Shown: positions 5,759 to 14,435, counted from the first letter of the stretch. The stretch is DNA of 64,000 bases from Pyramidobacter piscolens (GCA_004558205.1 SFDM01000010.1:1-64000); one strand, 5' to 3'. A program made the numbers and translations. The notes: generated by a model from the sequence alone, not told the origin.

Positions 5759-8353
5759 TTAAACGGTGGCAAGAGTTTTTCCTGTACTCCTTTCAGTTTT
5801 TAAAGGAATTGACAGCGTGACGGCGTTTTCCATGACCTGGCTGAGTTCTGCGGCGATTTCTTCGGCTGCCGCCTCGGGGCACTCGCACACGATAGAGTCG
5901 TGGACTTGGAGCACCATATGGACGTCGCGGCCGGCAAAGTGCTCCGTGACCTTGTTCATGGCGATTTTTGTGATGTCCGCGGCGGTTCCCTGTATGGGGG
6001 AGTTGACGGCCACCCGGTTCTGGTGAGCCTTATTTCCAGCGGTGCCGGTGGTAATCTCGTCCATGGGGCGGCGGCGGCCGTAGAGTGTGCTGGTGTAGCC
6101 GTCCTGAAGTGATTGTCTTTTGCTGTTTTCTATGTACTCACGTACGCCGGGCAGGGCCGCGAAGTAGGCCTCCATAATTTTGGAAGCGCTGTTCCGGTCG
6201 GTTCCGAGCCGGCCGGCCAGGCCAAAAACGCTCATGCCGTAGATAAGGCCGAAACTCACTGTTTTGGCGCTGCGGCGCAGTTCCTTTGTGACGGCATCGG
6301 CGGGAAGCCCGAAGATCATGGCGGCCGTCTCGGTATGGATGTCTCGATCACTGTTGAAAATCTCGATCAGCCGTGCGTCGCCTGAAAGATGGGCGAGGAC
6401 TCGAAGTTCGATTTGAGAGTAATCGGCGGCGACGAAACAGTTTTCTTTTCCGGCAGGGACAAGGCATTCTCTGATTTTTGCCCCCCAGCCGCTGTAGGCC
6501 GGGAGGTTTTGCATGTTTGGGTCGCGGCTGCTGAGGCGTCCAGTGCCAGTGCTCAGCGCCTCAAAGGTGCTGTGAATCAGCCCGTCCTCGTCAGCGGCGG
6601 CCAGAAGGGGCTGGACGAATCCAGAGAACATCTTTGACAGTTCTCTGAACTCTAGGAGCTGTGCGGGAATAGGGCAATGCTGGCCACAGATTTCTTTAAG
6701 CTGCTCCAGGACCGATACGTCGGTGGAATAGCCCGTCTTGCCTTTTTTTACGACGGGCAGTCCCAGTTTTTCGAAGAGCAGTTCTCCGACCTGTTTGGGA
6801 GAGTTCAGGTTAATTTCACTGCCGGCCGCTTCCTTGATCTGAGTCGTGATCGATTCTAGACGTTCGTTCAGTTCGGAACTCAGGGTCAGCATCTTTTCAC
6901 GGTCAAGCCTGATGCCTCGGCGCTCCATGTTGACCAACACTGGAACCAGCGGCATGTCGATGCGGTTCATCACGTCCTGCATACCCTGGGATTTAATATC
7001 TGATTCCAGGCTGCGGGAAACGCTGAAAAGCCTCATCGCCCGTTCGGGGGAGAAGGAAAGGTTCAGCACCTTAGCGGCGTTGTAGATCTCAAGGTCGGGG
7101 TGGAGCAGATACCAGGCCGTTTTGATGTCCCACAGCCCGCCGAGCTGGGGGCGCTCCATCAAAGAGCAAAGCGCCTTGGCGTCGACGCAGATCACCTTGT
7201 GGGTCAGCAGATCGTCCCAATGGGGGCCCAGGCCGGCGAGAGTCCCTTTCCACCAGCTTCCGTCCGGCGCCGCGAGAATGACGCTGGGACTGCATTTTAT
7301 CTGCCCTTTTTTGTCCGTTTTAGGAGAGTCGTCCAGATCCAGCGCCAGACGAGGCGCGCAGAGCAACGTTTCCAGCGATATCTCCGCGTCGGGCGTGATT
7401 TCCTCAAAATCTGCCGCCGTGTCCAAGTCGTCGGAAGGCAGCTCCAGCGTTTCAACGTCCTCACGGGGCATGCTTTTTTCTGTGGAGCGCTTGGGGGCGG
7501 GAGCGCTGAAGGATTCCGCCGCTTTTTTTAGCCCCAGTTGAGCGCAGCGCGCGCCAAAGCGCGCCAGGTCGGGGACAGCGGGGCCAATAAATTCGCTCAG
7601 GTCTTCGTCGCATTTTAAACGGGTCAGTATCCGGCTCTCTATGGCTTTTGAACCGTATTCGCTCATCTTGGCGCGAAGCCCCGGCTTGAGGTCGTTTAAA
7701 TGATCCAGGATGTTTTCAATCGATCCATAATCTTTCATCAACTTCTGAGCCGTTTTTTCGCCCACGCCCGGTACGCCTGGAATGTTGTCCACCGAGTCGC
7801 CCATGAGCGCCAGGTAGTCCACCATTCCTTCCGGTAAAAAGCCGTATTTTTCCATAAAAAGGGCCCTGTCGTATTCCTCGAAGGAGGATACGCCTTTGCT
7901 GGGGCGGATAATTTTAACGCGGGGCCTGATAACCTGCATGATATCCTTGTCGGAAGTGAGTATAATGATCTCGTCGCCTTCGGCGGCAAACTGAAGGGCC
8001 GCCGAACCGATCAGGTCGTCGGCTTCCACGGTAGACCGCTCCATGATGTGCACGCCCAGCAGGGGCAGCATCTCTTTCAAAAGGGGGATCTGCGCTTTGA
8101 ATTCTTCAGGCGTGGGCTTGCGCGTCGCTTTATACTCCGGATAGATTTCGTGGCGGAACGTGGGCCCCTTCATGTCGAAAGCGGCGTAAATTTCGTCGGG
8201 CTTTTGATCGTTTTTCACCTTGGCGAACATGTTGAAGAAACCGACCAGCGCGTTTGTCGGCGTTCCGTCAGGCGCGTTCAGTTCGGGGACGGCGTAGAAA
8301 GCGCGAAAAGCGATTCCATGCCCGTCAATGAGTAAAATCTTTTTTTCAGACAT
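5759..8353 (-). CDS. polA: DNA polymerase I
   Basis: 864 aa from ATG 8353 (MSEKK); GGAGGG lies 8 nt upstream. An ATG two codons earlier is only 2 nt from that SD and is unlikely. Residues 1-290 form the 5' nuclease domain (LLIDGHGIAFRAFYAV; EADDLIG; GDSVDNIPGVPGVGEKTAQ). The middle 3'-5' exonuclease domain is degenerate (LALDLDDSP without the DEDD set), as in many non-proteobacterial Pol I. The C-terminal polymerase carries motif A (VAADYSQIELRVLAHLSGD), the O helix (RRSAKTVSFGLIYGMS) and motif C (VHDSIV). It fills gaps and removes RNA primers during replication and repair. Confidence 0.97.
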   Translation of the reverse strand: MSEKKILLIDGHGIAFRAFYAVPELNAPDGTPTNALVGFFNMFAKVKNDQKPDEIYAAFDMKGPTFRHEIYPEYKATRKPTPEEFKAQIPLLKEMLPLLGVHIMERSTVEADDLIGSAALQFAAEGDEIIILTSDKDIMQVIRPRVKIIRPSKGVSSFEEYDRALFMEKYGFLPEGMVDYLALMGDSVDNIPGVPGVGEKTAQKLMKDYGSIENILDHLNDLKPGLRAKMSEYGSKAIESRILTRLKCDEDLSEFIGPAVPDLARFGARCAQLGLKKAAESFSAPAPKRSTEKSMPREDVETLELPSDDLDTAADFEEITPDAEISLETLLCAPRLALDLDDSPKTDKKGQIKCSPSVILAAPDGSWWKGTLAGLGPHWDDLLTHKVICVDAKALCSLMERPQLGGLWDIKTAWYLLHPDLEIYNAAKVLNLSFSPERAMRLFSVSRSLESDIKSQGMQDVMNRIDMPLVPVLVNMERRGIRLDREKMLTLSSELNERLESITTQIKEAAGSEINLNSPKQVGELLFEKLGLPVVKKGKTGYSTDVSVLEQLKEICGQHCPIPAQLLEFRELSKMFSGFVQPLLAAADEDGLIHSTFEALSTGTGRLSSRDPNMQNLPAYSGWGAKIRECLVPAGKENCFVAADYSQIELRVLAHLSGDARLIEIFNSDRDIHTETAAMIFGLPADAVTKELRRSAKTVSFGLIYGMSVFGLAGRLGTDRNSASKIMEAYFAALPGVREYIENSKRQSLQDGYTSTLYGRRRPMDEITTGTAGNKAHQNRVAVNSPIQGTAADITKIAMNKVTEHFAGRDVHMVLQVHDSIVCECPEAAAEEIAAELSQVMENAVTLSIPLKTERSTGKTLATV

Positions 8354-8468
8354 TTCCATAACCCTCCAGAACGGGTTATAATGCTCCCGTTGAGATCTCT
8401 AGCAAAAATTTCTGCTTGATGCTATTCTACACAAGTTGGCACAATAATGTTAGGAGGAACTTCATAAA

Positions 8469-9806
8469 ATGGCAGAGAACGTAAGAGTCCGTTTTGCACC
8501 AAGCCCCACAGGCGCGCTTCACATAGGTGGAGCGCATACGGCGCTTTTCAACTGGCTGTGGGCGCGTCACGAGGGCGGAAAGTTTATCCTTCGTATCGAG
8601 GATACCGACCGCGAACGCTCTACCGACGAGTACGAAAAGACCATCATGTCGGGCATGAAATGGCTGAACCTTGATTGGGACGAAGGCCCCGACATCGGCG
8701 GCGATTATGGCCCCTATCGCCAGACCGAGCGGCTTGACCTGTACAACCATTACGCCAATCAGCTGCTTGACGAAGGCAAGGCTTACAAGGACGGCAGCGC
8801 CATCGTCTACAAAGTGCCCCTGGGACTGGATATCGGTTTTGACGACGAGGTCTATGGGCGCATCGACGTGCAGAGCGACTCTCTGATCGACGGGCGCACG
8901 GGCGTCATGAAGGATATCGTGATCATCAAGAGCGACGGTTATCCCACCTACAACTACGCGGTGGTCATTGACGACCATATGATGAAGATCAGCCACGTGA
9001 TCCGCGGCGAGGACCACATCTCCAACACGCCCAAACAGGTGCTGCTCTATAAGGCCCTTGGCTGGAACATGCCCAAATTTGCCCACCTGCCCATGATCCT
9101 GGGCAAGGACAAGAAAAAGCTCTCAAAGCGTCACGGCGCCACGAGCGTCTACGAGTACCGCGACATGGGCTATATGCCCGACTCGATCTTTAACTTCCTG
9201 TCGCTGCTCGGCTGGGCGCCGAAGGGCGATGTGGAGATCTTCGGCCGCGACCTGGCGATCAAGGAATTCCAGCTTCACGACATCAACCGCAAGGCCTCAG
9301 TGTTTGATTTCGACAAGCTGAACTACATCAACCAGAGCCATATCACCATGATGCCCGTGGAAAAGAAGTTTGCCCTGGTGCGCCCCTTCTGGGAGGCAGA
9401 GGGGATCGACTGCTCGCACATGGACATGGCCTTCCTCGAAAAGGCCTTTGCGCTCATGGGCGGCCGTGGAAAGACTTTTAAAGAGCTGGCGGATTACTCC
9501 GATTATTTTGTGGGCTTTGAACCCGTGAAAGCCCGTTATGACGGCAGCGACATCACCGAAGAGCATCGCGCCGTGCTGAAGGCGTTCTATAGCGAGTTGC
9601 TTCAGCTTCCCGAGCTGACGGCGCCGGCTATGGAACATTTTGCCCGCGAATGGTGCGAGTCCCACGGCTCCAAGCTGAAAGAGGTGGCCATGCCGCTGAG
9701 GTTCTTCGTGACGGGCTATAAAGTCAGCCCCGGGATCTTTGAGATCGTGGAGCTGCTTGGCAAAGAAGAGGTCGCGAAGCGCCTGAAACATTACGACGTG
9801 TTGTAG
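8469..9806 (+). CDS. gltX: Glutamyl-tRNA synthetase lacking the zinc-binding insert
   Basis: 445 aa. Charges tRNA-Glu with glutamate in the cytoplasm. Class I motifs: APSPTGALHIGGAHTALFNW (HIGH) near residue 10 and KKLSKRHG (KMSKS) near 233; HVIRGEDHISNTPKQ is also typical. Compared with E. coli GluRS, about 40 residues holding the Cys/His zinc site (CYC...GRCRH) are absent. The text runs AYKDGSAIVYKVPLG where CYC would begin, which explains the short length. SD AGGAGG at 8452-8457. A relic of a second gltX 3' end lies at 11161-11235. A discriminating or non-discriminating specificity cannot be decided here. Confidence 0.95.
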   Translation: MAENVRVRFAPSPTGALHIGGAHTALFNWLWARHEGGKFILRIEDTDRERSTDEYEKTIMSGMKWLNLDWDEGPDIGGDYGPYRQTERLDLYNHYANQLLDEGKAYKDGSAIVYKVPLGLDIGFDDEVYGRIDVQSDSLIDGRTGVMKDIVIIKSDGYPTYNYAVVIDDHMMKISHVIRGEDHISNTPKQVLLYKALGWNMPKFAHLPMILGKDKKKLSKRHGATSVYEYRDMGYMPDSIFNFLSLLGWAPKGDVEIFGRDLAIKEFQLHDINRKASVFDFDKLNYINQSHITMMPVEKKFALVRPFWEAEGIDCSHMDMAFLEKAFALMGGRGKTFKELADYSDYFVGFEPVKARYDGSDITEEHRAVLKAFYSELLQLPELTAPAMEHFAREWCESHGSKLKEVAMPLRFFVTGYKVSPGIFEIVELLGKEEVAKRLKHYDVL

Positions 9807-9812
9807 CGCATT

Positions 9813-9858
9813 GAAGAGAGCCGCGGGATGAGTTTTCCCGAGGCCCTCTTCTCTTTTG
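9813..9858 (+). terminator. gltX terminator
   Basis: Arms GAAGAGAGCCGCGGG and CCCGAGGCCCTCTTC (9813-9851) with small mismatches, followed by TCTTTT, just after the gltX stop. Confidence 0.75.
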
Positions 9859-9877
9859 CCCTTTTATTCAGCGCCTG

Positions 9878-11008
9878 TCAGTTTTTCTGCTTGAACAGAG
9901 GCGCATACTCTCCATAACCGTGCTTCTCAAGATCCGACGCTGGGATGAATCGGAGCGCCGCGCTGTTGATGCAGTACCTCAGGCCCCCCCGGTCCTGGGG
10001 CCCGTCTGTAAATACATGCCCCAGGTGGGCGTTGCCAACCCGGCTCCTTACCTCGTCGCGAGACATGCCGTGGCTTAAATCAAGTTTTTTCTTCACGACC
10101 GCCTCTTCAATCGGACGGGTGAAGCTTGGCCATCCGCAGCCGGAATCAAACTTGTCCAGCGATGAAAAAAGGGGCTCTCCTGTCGTCACGTCCACATAAA
10201 TCCCCTCTTCATGATTGTCGAAAAACTCGTTGGAGAACGGCGGTTCTGTGGCGTTTTCCTGAGTTACCCGATATTGGCGGTCCGTAAGCGTTTTTCTCAG
10301 TTCCTTTTGAGAGGGAAGACTGTAGTTTGACGGATTGACCGGAGGCACCAACTGTGTTTCCGAAAGGGGAATTTCCGTCAGGAACCCGTCCAGCTTGGAG
10401 AAGTCCACATGACAGTACCCTCCCGGATTCTTGTCGAGATATCCCTGATGGTATTCTTCCGCTCTGTAATAGGACGACAGCGGCTTGAGCTCGACGGCGA
10501 TCTTTTCGCCTGTCCGCAGCTTTGCCTGCTCGCCCGCGAAGAACTTTTCAGCGGTTTGAAAATCTTCGGGGCGCGTGTAGAACACGCCGGTGCGGTATTG
10601 CTCTCCGCGGTCGTTGCCCTGCTTGTTCACGCTGACAGGGTCGATGATGGAGAAGTACGCCTTGAGAAGCGTGGAGAGCGACACTATCTGCGGGTCGTAG
10701 CGAACGAGTACGGCCTCAGCGCAGCCCGTTTTCCCAGAGCAGACTTCCCTGTAGGTGGGGCGGGCCGCCCTTCCGTTGGCGTAACCTGTTTCTGTAAAGG
10801 CCACGCCCGGAATGCGCGCAAAGAAGGCCTCGACGCCCCAAAAACAGCCTCCAGCCAAATAGATCTCCCTCAACGTTTCCTCTTTGTTCTCCATTTTGTT
10901 GCCAGGATTTGCAGAAAGAACTTGGTTGGCCTCGGCAGTTCCCGCCATGGCGAAGAAAAACGCCGATGACGCCACGCTTAGGATCATGAGAAAAACGATT
11001 CCTTTCAC
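9878..11008 (-). CDS. msrAB: Secreted peptide-methionine sulfoxide reductase MsrA-MsrB fusion
   Basis: 376 aa. The likely start is GTG 11008 (KGIVFLMILSV...), with AAAGGAG 8 nt upstream; a longer frame to 11056 has no SD. Signal peptide about residues 1-27, ending AMAGTAEA. MsrA domain follows (LAGGCFWGVEAFF, catalytic Cys; YHQGYLDKNPGGYC). MsrB domain after a linker: GEPLFSSLDKFDSGCGWPSF and catalytic Cys in RYCINSAALRF; the two CxxC zinc pairs are absent, as in many fused MsrB. It reduces both Met-S- and Met-R-sulfoxide in exported proteins. The electron donor is probably a periplasmic thioredoxin-like or DsbD/CcdA-type system, which is not in this window. Confidence 0.94.
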   Translation of the reverse strand: MKGIVFLMILSVASSAFFFAMAGTAEANQVLSANPGNKMENKEETLREIYLAGGCFWGVEAFFARIPGVAFTETGYANGRAARPTYREVCSGKTGCAEAVLVRYDPQIVSLSTLLKAYFSIIDPVSVNKQGNDRGEQYRTGVFYTRPEDFQTAEKFFAGEQAKLRTGEKIAVELKPLSSYYRAEEYHQGYLDKNPGGYCHVDFSKLDGFLTEIPLSETQLVPPVNPSNYSLPSQKELRKTLTDRQYRVTQENATEPPFSNEFFDNHEEGIYVDVTTGEPLFSSLDKFDSGCGWPSFTRPIEEAVVKKKLDLSHGMSRDEVRSRVGNAHLGHVFTDGPQDRGGLRYCINSAALRFIPASDLEKHGYGEYAPLFKQKN

Positions 11009-11075
11009 CGTAAAAACTCCTTTCAACTCGAATTCTCCAGTTGGCAGCCTTGGCATCGCCGGCCGCTTTTCCAGC

Positions 11076-11095
11076 CTATGATGAGTGTATCATAG
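11076..11095. promoter_or_regulatory. Inverted repeat upstream of msrAB
   Basis: CTATGAT, 6-nt spacer, ATCATAG: perfect 7-bp half-sites. It lies about 70 nt upstream of the msrAB start and contains a TATGAT that could be the -10. Candidate operator; the regulator is unknown. Confidence 0.4.
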
Positions 11096-11160
11096 CTGCG
11101 CAAAAAAGCATTGTAGATTTGTCCTGTTTGAATTAAACGTGGCGGCTGCTGGTGATAAAA

Positions 11161-11235
11161 CGGGATTTTGAGATGGTGGAACTGCTCGGCAGAGAAGAGG
11201 CAGCGAAACACCTGAAACATGATGACGTGCTGTAA
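11161..11235 (+). pseudogene. 3' relic of a second gltX
   Basis: Reads RDFEMVELLGREEAAKHLKH then DDVL and stop, matching the end of the window's gltX (IFEIVELLGKEEVAKRLKH, YDVL, stop). By eye, 56 of the last 68 bases agree. Nothing upstream of 11161 matches. It is therefore the tail of a diverged gltX copy whose body was deleted. Confidence 0.8.
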
Positions 11236-11250
11236 AAAAACAGGAGGCCG

Positions 11251-11290
11251 CGGGAAGCTCTTTTTTCGCGCTCTCCCGTTTTTTATTTTT
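11251..11290 (+). terminator. Terminator after the gltX relic
   Basis: Short stem CGGGA/TCCCG (11251-11278) with inner pairs, followed by TTTTTTATTTTT. It sits after the relic as the terminator sits after the intact gltX. Confidence 0.5.
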
Positions 11291-11690
11291 GAGGGAGCTT
11301 CTGCATAAACGTGACTCCGCCCGGGATAAAACCGTATTTCGCGTAGCGGCCATGGGCGTCGCGCGTCGCCAAAACGCCTCTGAGGGCCGCGATTTCTGGC
11401 GTGCTCTATGGCGTCCATGATCATGCGGCTCAGCCCCAGACCTCGATGATCCACGTCGACGATCACGTCGCAAATATAATAGGTCACAGCGTAGTCTGTC
11501 ATCACTCTGGCGAAAGTCAGGAGCTTCCGTTCCTTCTCAGAAATCACGCCGTAACATATGGAGTGTTCCATGGAACGCCGCGAACCACTTCGAGAGGACG
11601 ATTCACGGCCCAGTAGGCCTGCTTCAGCAGAGTTTGCGCCGCTTCTGGCGTGATAGCCTCCATGCCCTTTACCAGATGATATTGGCTCAT
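11283..11690 (-). pseudogene. GNAT acetyltransferase, two frameshifts
   Basis: ATG 11690 with GGAGA upstream gives MSQYHLVKGMEAITPEAAQT, then the reading must shift twice. The middle part reads HSICYGVISEKERKLLTFAR and YYICDVIVDVDHRGLGLSRM, including the acetyl-CoA loop. The last part reads RGVLATRDAHGRYAKYGF and ends at 11283. Together these form a complete small GNAT domain, but no single frame encodes it. Confidence 0.8.
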
Positions 11691-11744
11691 AGCTTCTCCT
11701 TATGAAAATCACAATTTAGAAAAAAAGAACATGATCCTAGTTTC

Positions 11745-11772
11745 TTGTCAACCTAAAACGGCATGCTATCAT
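11745..11772 (+). promoter_or_regulatory. Promoter of the LysR-type gene
   Basis: TTGTCA (11745-11750), 16-nt spacer, TATCAT (11767-11772), about 42 nt before the start codon. Confidence 0.6.
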
Positions 11773-11813
11773 AAGTACGGCGACCAGCGCCGGTATGACA
11801 TTTTGGGAGGGGA

Positions 11814-12725
11814 ATGAACGACATGAATTTTCGAGAGCTTTTGTACGTGCAAATGATTTTCGAAGAGCGCAGTATTACCCGAGCAGCAGAGAAACTTCAT
11901 ATTGCTCAGCCGTCGCTGAGTAAATTTCTGAGCGCCTTGGAAAGCAAACAGGGCTATCGAATCTTTGACAGGAGCACCACTCCGCTTTCACTGACGGAAG
12001 AAGGGGCTGAGTATCTCAAAACGGTACGGACGATTCTCAATCTGTCGCAGGACCTGGAGAGAAAAATCGGTGAAATACACGATCTGCAACGCGGAAGTCT
12101 GCACGTGGGAATTCCTATGGCGCGCGCTTTTTATTCGCTGCCGGAAGTCCTGCCTCGTTTTATGTCCCTCTATCCTGGAATCCGCATTTTTATCACGGAA
12201 GCACCGGCGTCAGAACTGGAAGAGCAAATACTGCAGGGAAAACTGGACCTGATCATTATCGACGGCAGCGTTTCGTCAGATGAATTGAGCGGGGAGGTTT
12301 TAACGGAGGTTTCTCTTTACCTTGTCACACCGCCGGGGTACTTAGACGTCAGAACGTCTCATCGGGATATTTTAGCCCGAGTACCGCAGGAAAAACAGAA
12401 ATTTGTGCTGCTCCATCGCGGGCAGTATTTTCGCGAGTTGGCCGAAAAAATCTTTTTGGAATATGCCATGCAGCCTGAGGTCCTTCTTGAAACTCAGATG
12501 GCCGATACGGCTGTGAAGCTCTGTGCCCAAGGATTGGGCATGACCTTTGTCAGTGATTTCGTGAAGGAGAATGTGATTTTCCGGATAAGCCCTGATTATT
12601 ACAGACTGAATGAGCGTTTTTCCAGTCCTGTATCCGCTTTTTGGCGAAAAAATTGCTATTTGCCCCGGGCCGCTCGACCCTTTATCGCCGTGTTTAAGGA
12701 TTATTTACTCCAACCACGGCCATAG
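11814..12725 (+). CDS. LysR-family transcriptional regulator
   Basis: 303 aa. N-terminal winged helix (RELLYVQMIFEERSITRAAE, then QPSLSKFLSALE) followed by a type 2 periplasmic-binding-like effector domain from about residue 92 (GSLHVGIPMARAFYSLPEVL; KLDLIIIDG). A purine-rich SD (GGGAGGGG) lies only 1-3 nt from ATG 11814, so a second ATG at 11823 is also possible. The ligand and targets are unknown. It has no divergent partner; the upstream neighbour is the broken GNAT gene and the downstream one a tiny gene. Confidence 0.88.
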   Translation: MNDMNFRELLYVQMIFEERSITRAAEKLHIAQPSLSKFLSALESKQGYRIFDRSTTPLSLTEEGAEYLKTVRTILNLSQDLERKIGEIHDLQRGSLHVGIPMARAFYSLPEVLPRFMSLYPGIRIFITEAPASELEEQILQGKLDLIIIDGSVSSDELSGEVLTEVSLYLVTPPGYLDVRTSHRDILARVPQEKQKFVLLHRGQYFRELAEKIFLEYAMQPEVLLETQMADTAVKLCAQGLGMTFVSDFVKENVIFRISPDYYRLNERFSSPVSAFWRKNCYLPRAARPFIAVFKDYLLQPRP

Positions 12726-12758
12726 CTAATAAGCTATGAAAAAATGAAAAATTGATAT

Positions 12759-12787
12759 TTTACGGCTATTTAAAACAGGTCTATACT
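12759..12787 (+). promoter_or_regulatory. Promoter of the 58-aa gene
   Basis: TTTACG (12759-12764), 17-nt spacer, TATACT (12782-12787). Confidence 0.45.
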
Positions 12788-12839
12788 TCTTTTGAACGGC
12801 AGAGGAAGAAATATCTGCCTGACAAGGGAGGAAATGAAC

Positions 12840-13016
12840 ATGATGAAGGGGACTGGTGTGTCTGGAATGTCAGTTTTTTCGTCCGAGAATGAAGATCGCG
12901 AAAAGCGGCAGACTGCAAACGCGGTTTCCAGCGGGATCGCCGCCGCTCTTGCTTGGGATGCTTTGGCGTGGGAGGAGGGCGTATTGACAAGAAAATATGT
13001 CCGCGGTGCTCTCTAA
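12840..13016 (+). CDS. Small protein of unknown function, 58 aa
   Basis: Starts at ATG 12840, 8 nt after GGGAGG. Product begins MMKGTGVSGMSVFSSEN, has a charged patch (EDREKRQ), then an alanine-rich segment SSGIAAALAWDALAWEEG. No signal peptide or clear membrane helix, and no family I recognise. Its own promoter-like sequence and strong SD argue for real expression. It could also be the surviving 5' end of a longer gene. Confidence 0.45.
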   Translation: MMKGTGVSGMSVFSSENEDREKRQTANAVSSGIAAALAWDALAWEEGVLTRKYVRGAL

Positions 13017-13100
13017 ATAGTGATTTTTAGTAAAAAGCTCTTCCGTAAGTGAACGCTTTGAAGAAATTTCACGAAATCGCTTTTTTCGAGAAAATAAAAT

Positions 13101-13129
13101 TTGACATTTGGGGAAAAAGGTTGTATAGT
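13101..13129 (+). promoter_or_regulatory. Promoter of the cold-shock gene
   Basis: TTGACA (13101-13106), 17-nt spacer, TATAGT (13124-13129): near-consensus. Start near 13136, leaving a 5' UTR of about 78 nt. Confidence 0.85.
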
Positions 13130-13140
13130 CTCACATGTGA

Positions 13141-13180
13141 TCAGGAGAACATCCTGAGTTCGCACCTCGATACGTCGAGG
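13141..13180 (+). promoter_or_regulatory. Two hairpins in the cold-shock 5' UTR
   Basis: TCAGGA/TCCTGA (13141-13157) and CCTCGA/TCGAGG (13165-13180, loop TACG) lie in series before the SD GGAGG. Structured 5' UTRs are known thermosensors of csp mRNAs in other bacteria; a similar role here is inference. Confidence 0.45.
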
Positions 13181-13213
13181 GATTATTCATCACCATTTTT
13201 GGAGGCAATTATT

Positions 13214-13411
13214 TTGAAGGGTACAGTCAAGTGGTTCAACAGCACAAAGGGTTTCGGTTTTATCACCACCGAAGAGGGTAAAGACGTTTTCGTTCATTTC
13301 AGCGCTATTAAGATGGATGGATATAAGTCTCTTGAAGAGAACGAAGTCGTTACTTTCGACGTCGTTGATGGTGAAAAGGGCCCTCAGGCGGCCAACGTCG
13401 TTCGCGCTTAA
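13214..13411 (+). CDS. Cold-shock protein, single CSD
   Basis: 65 aa. TTG start 13214, 8 nt after GGAGG; a longer frame upstream overlaps the promoter and UTR and is not real. OB-fold cold-shock domain with RNP1 KGFGFITT and RNP2 VFVHFSAI, beginning KGTVKWFNSTKGFGF. Binds single-stranded RNA/DNA and melts mRNA structure. Monocistronic: own promoter, own terminator. Confidence 0.96.
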   Translation: MKGTVKWFNSTKGFGFITTEEGKDVFVHFSAIKMDGYKSLEENEVVTFDVVDGEKGPQAANVVRA

Positions 13412-13455
13412 TAACGTCAACGCACGTTTGTCTTTGAACCCTGTTGTAATTTAGA

Positions 13456-13490
13456 AGAGGCCGGCAGATTTCTATCTGTCGGCCTCTCTG
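13456..13490 (+). terminator. Terminator of the cold-shock gene
   Basis: Arm AGAGGCCGGCAGAT (13456-13469), 4-nt loop, complementary arm to 13487 with one wobble, then CTGTTT. Confidence 0.75.
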
Positions 13491-13514
13491 TTTATCTGCG
13501 GCGGCATGAAGTAA

Positions 13515-13555
13515 AAAGGTCGGAGGCTTAGGGAATCCGCAAGCCTCCGACCTTT
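13515..13555. terminator. Terminator downstream of the DedA gene
   Basis: 15-bp stem AAAGGTCGGAGGCTT (13515-13529)/13541-13555, with extra A's at the 5' side that give TTTTT on the minus strand. Confidence 0.75.
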
Positions 13556-13619
13556 AGGACCTTAGTTGACCATGCCCTCAGCGTAAAAGGGGGGAAAGGG
13601 AGGCTCGTTCTCTCTGCGT

Positions 13620-14249
13620 TTAGGAGGCCTTGGCGTTCTTGTTCTTTTTTTTCAGGTGCCAGATATAGCCCGCTACGACCAGAACGCAGAACACCACCAG
13701 CCCGATGCTGATCTCGCTCAGATAACTGTGGATCAGATCCTTGTTTTTTCCAAGCCAATAACCGAGCATGGTCAGAATGACCACCCATATGCCCGCGCCG
13801 AAGGACGTGTAAAAGCAGAATCGAGGCAAGTCCATGCGCGCCACTCCGGCCGGCAGGGATATGTATTGTCTGATAACGGGAATGAGCCTCCCTACGAAGG
13901 TGCTGATGTGCCCATGTTTGGCGAAGAAAGCGTCGGCTTTGTCTAAAACTTCAGGAGTCACCCCGAAATGTTTCCCGTATTTCTCGAAGAGTGGACGCCC
14001 AAACCGCAGAGACAGCCAGTAATTAAACAGCGCTCCCAACAGGCTGCCCGCAATTCCCGCGATAATGACCAGCGTCAGCGACATTTGTCCTTCATGTGCA
14101 AGGTAGCCTGCCGGCGGCATGACCACTTCGCTTGGAAAGGGAAAAAAGGACGACTCAAGAAACATGAGTCCCACGATGCCGGTATACCCCATAGAGCCGA
14201 TAGTTTCCACCAATTTTCCCACAATCCAACTGAACATTTCACTCAGCAT
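13620..14249 (-). CDS. DedA-family membrane protein
   Basis: 209 aa, usual DedA length. Reentrant/membrane segments with FLESSFFPFPSEVVMPPAGY near residue 30 and the family signature FVGRLIPVIRQYISLPAGVARM near residues 118-139, then a C-terminal helix and a Lys/Asn-rich cytoplasmic end. DedA proteins in the cytoplasmic membrane have been linked to flipping of undecaprenyl phosphate or phospholipids and to proton-motive-force homeostasis. ATG preceded by GAGGTG. Monocistronic; the substrate is not known from sequence. Confidence 0.92.
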   Translation of the reverse strand: MLSEMFSWIVGKLVETIGSMGYTGIVGLMFLESSFFPFPSEVVMPPAGYLAHEGQMSLTLVIIAGIAGSLLGALFNYWLSLRFGRPLFEKYGKHFGVTPEVLDKADAFFAKHGHISTFVGRLIPVIRQYISLPAGVARMDLPRFCFYTSFGAGIWVVILTMLGYWLGKNKDLIHSYLSEISIGLVVFCVLVVAGYIWHLKKKNKNAKAS

Positions 14250-14435
14250 TGTTTCACCTCATAATGTGATTTATAATACGCCATATTATTCTAACATCAT
14301 GTTTAATTTTACGCATTTGTTTTGTATTTCAGGAAGTAAAAATTTTGTCCTGCGCCGCAGAAGAAAAGTTGCCATTTTCTGCGCATAATCTGTGATAAAT
14401 GTATACAGGACGCTAAAAAGGAGGAATGCCCGCCA

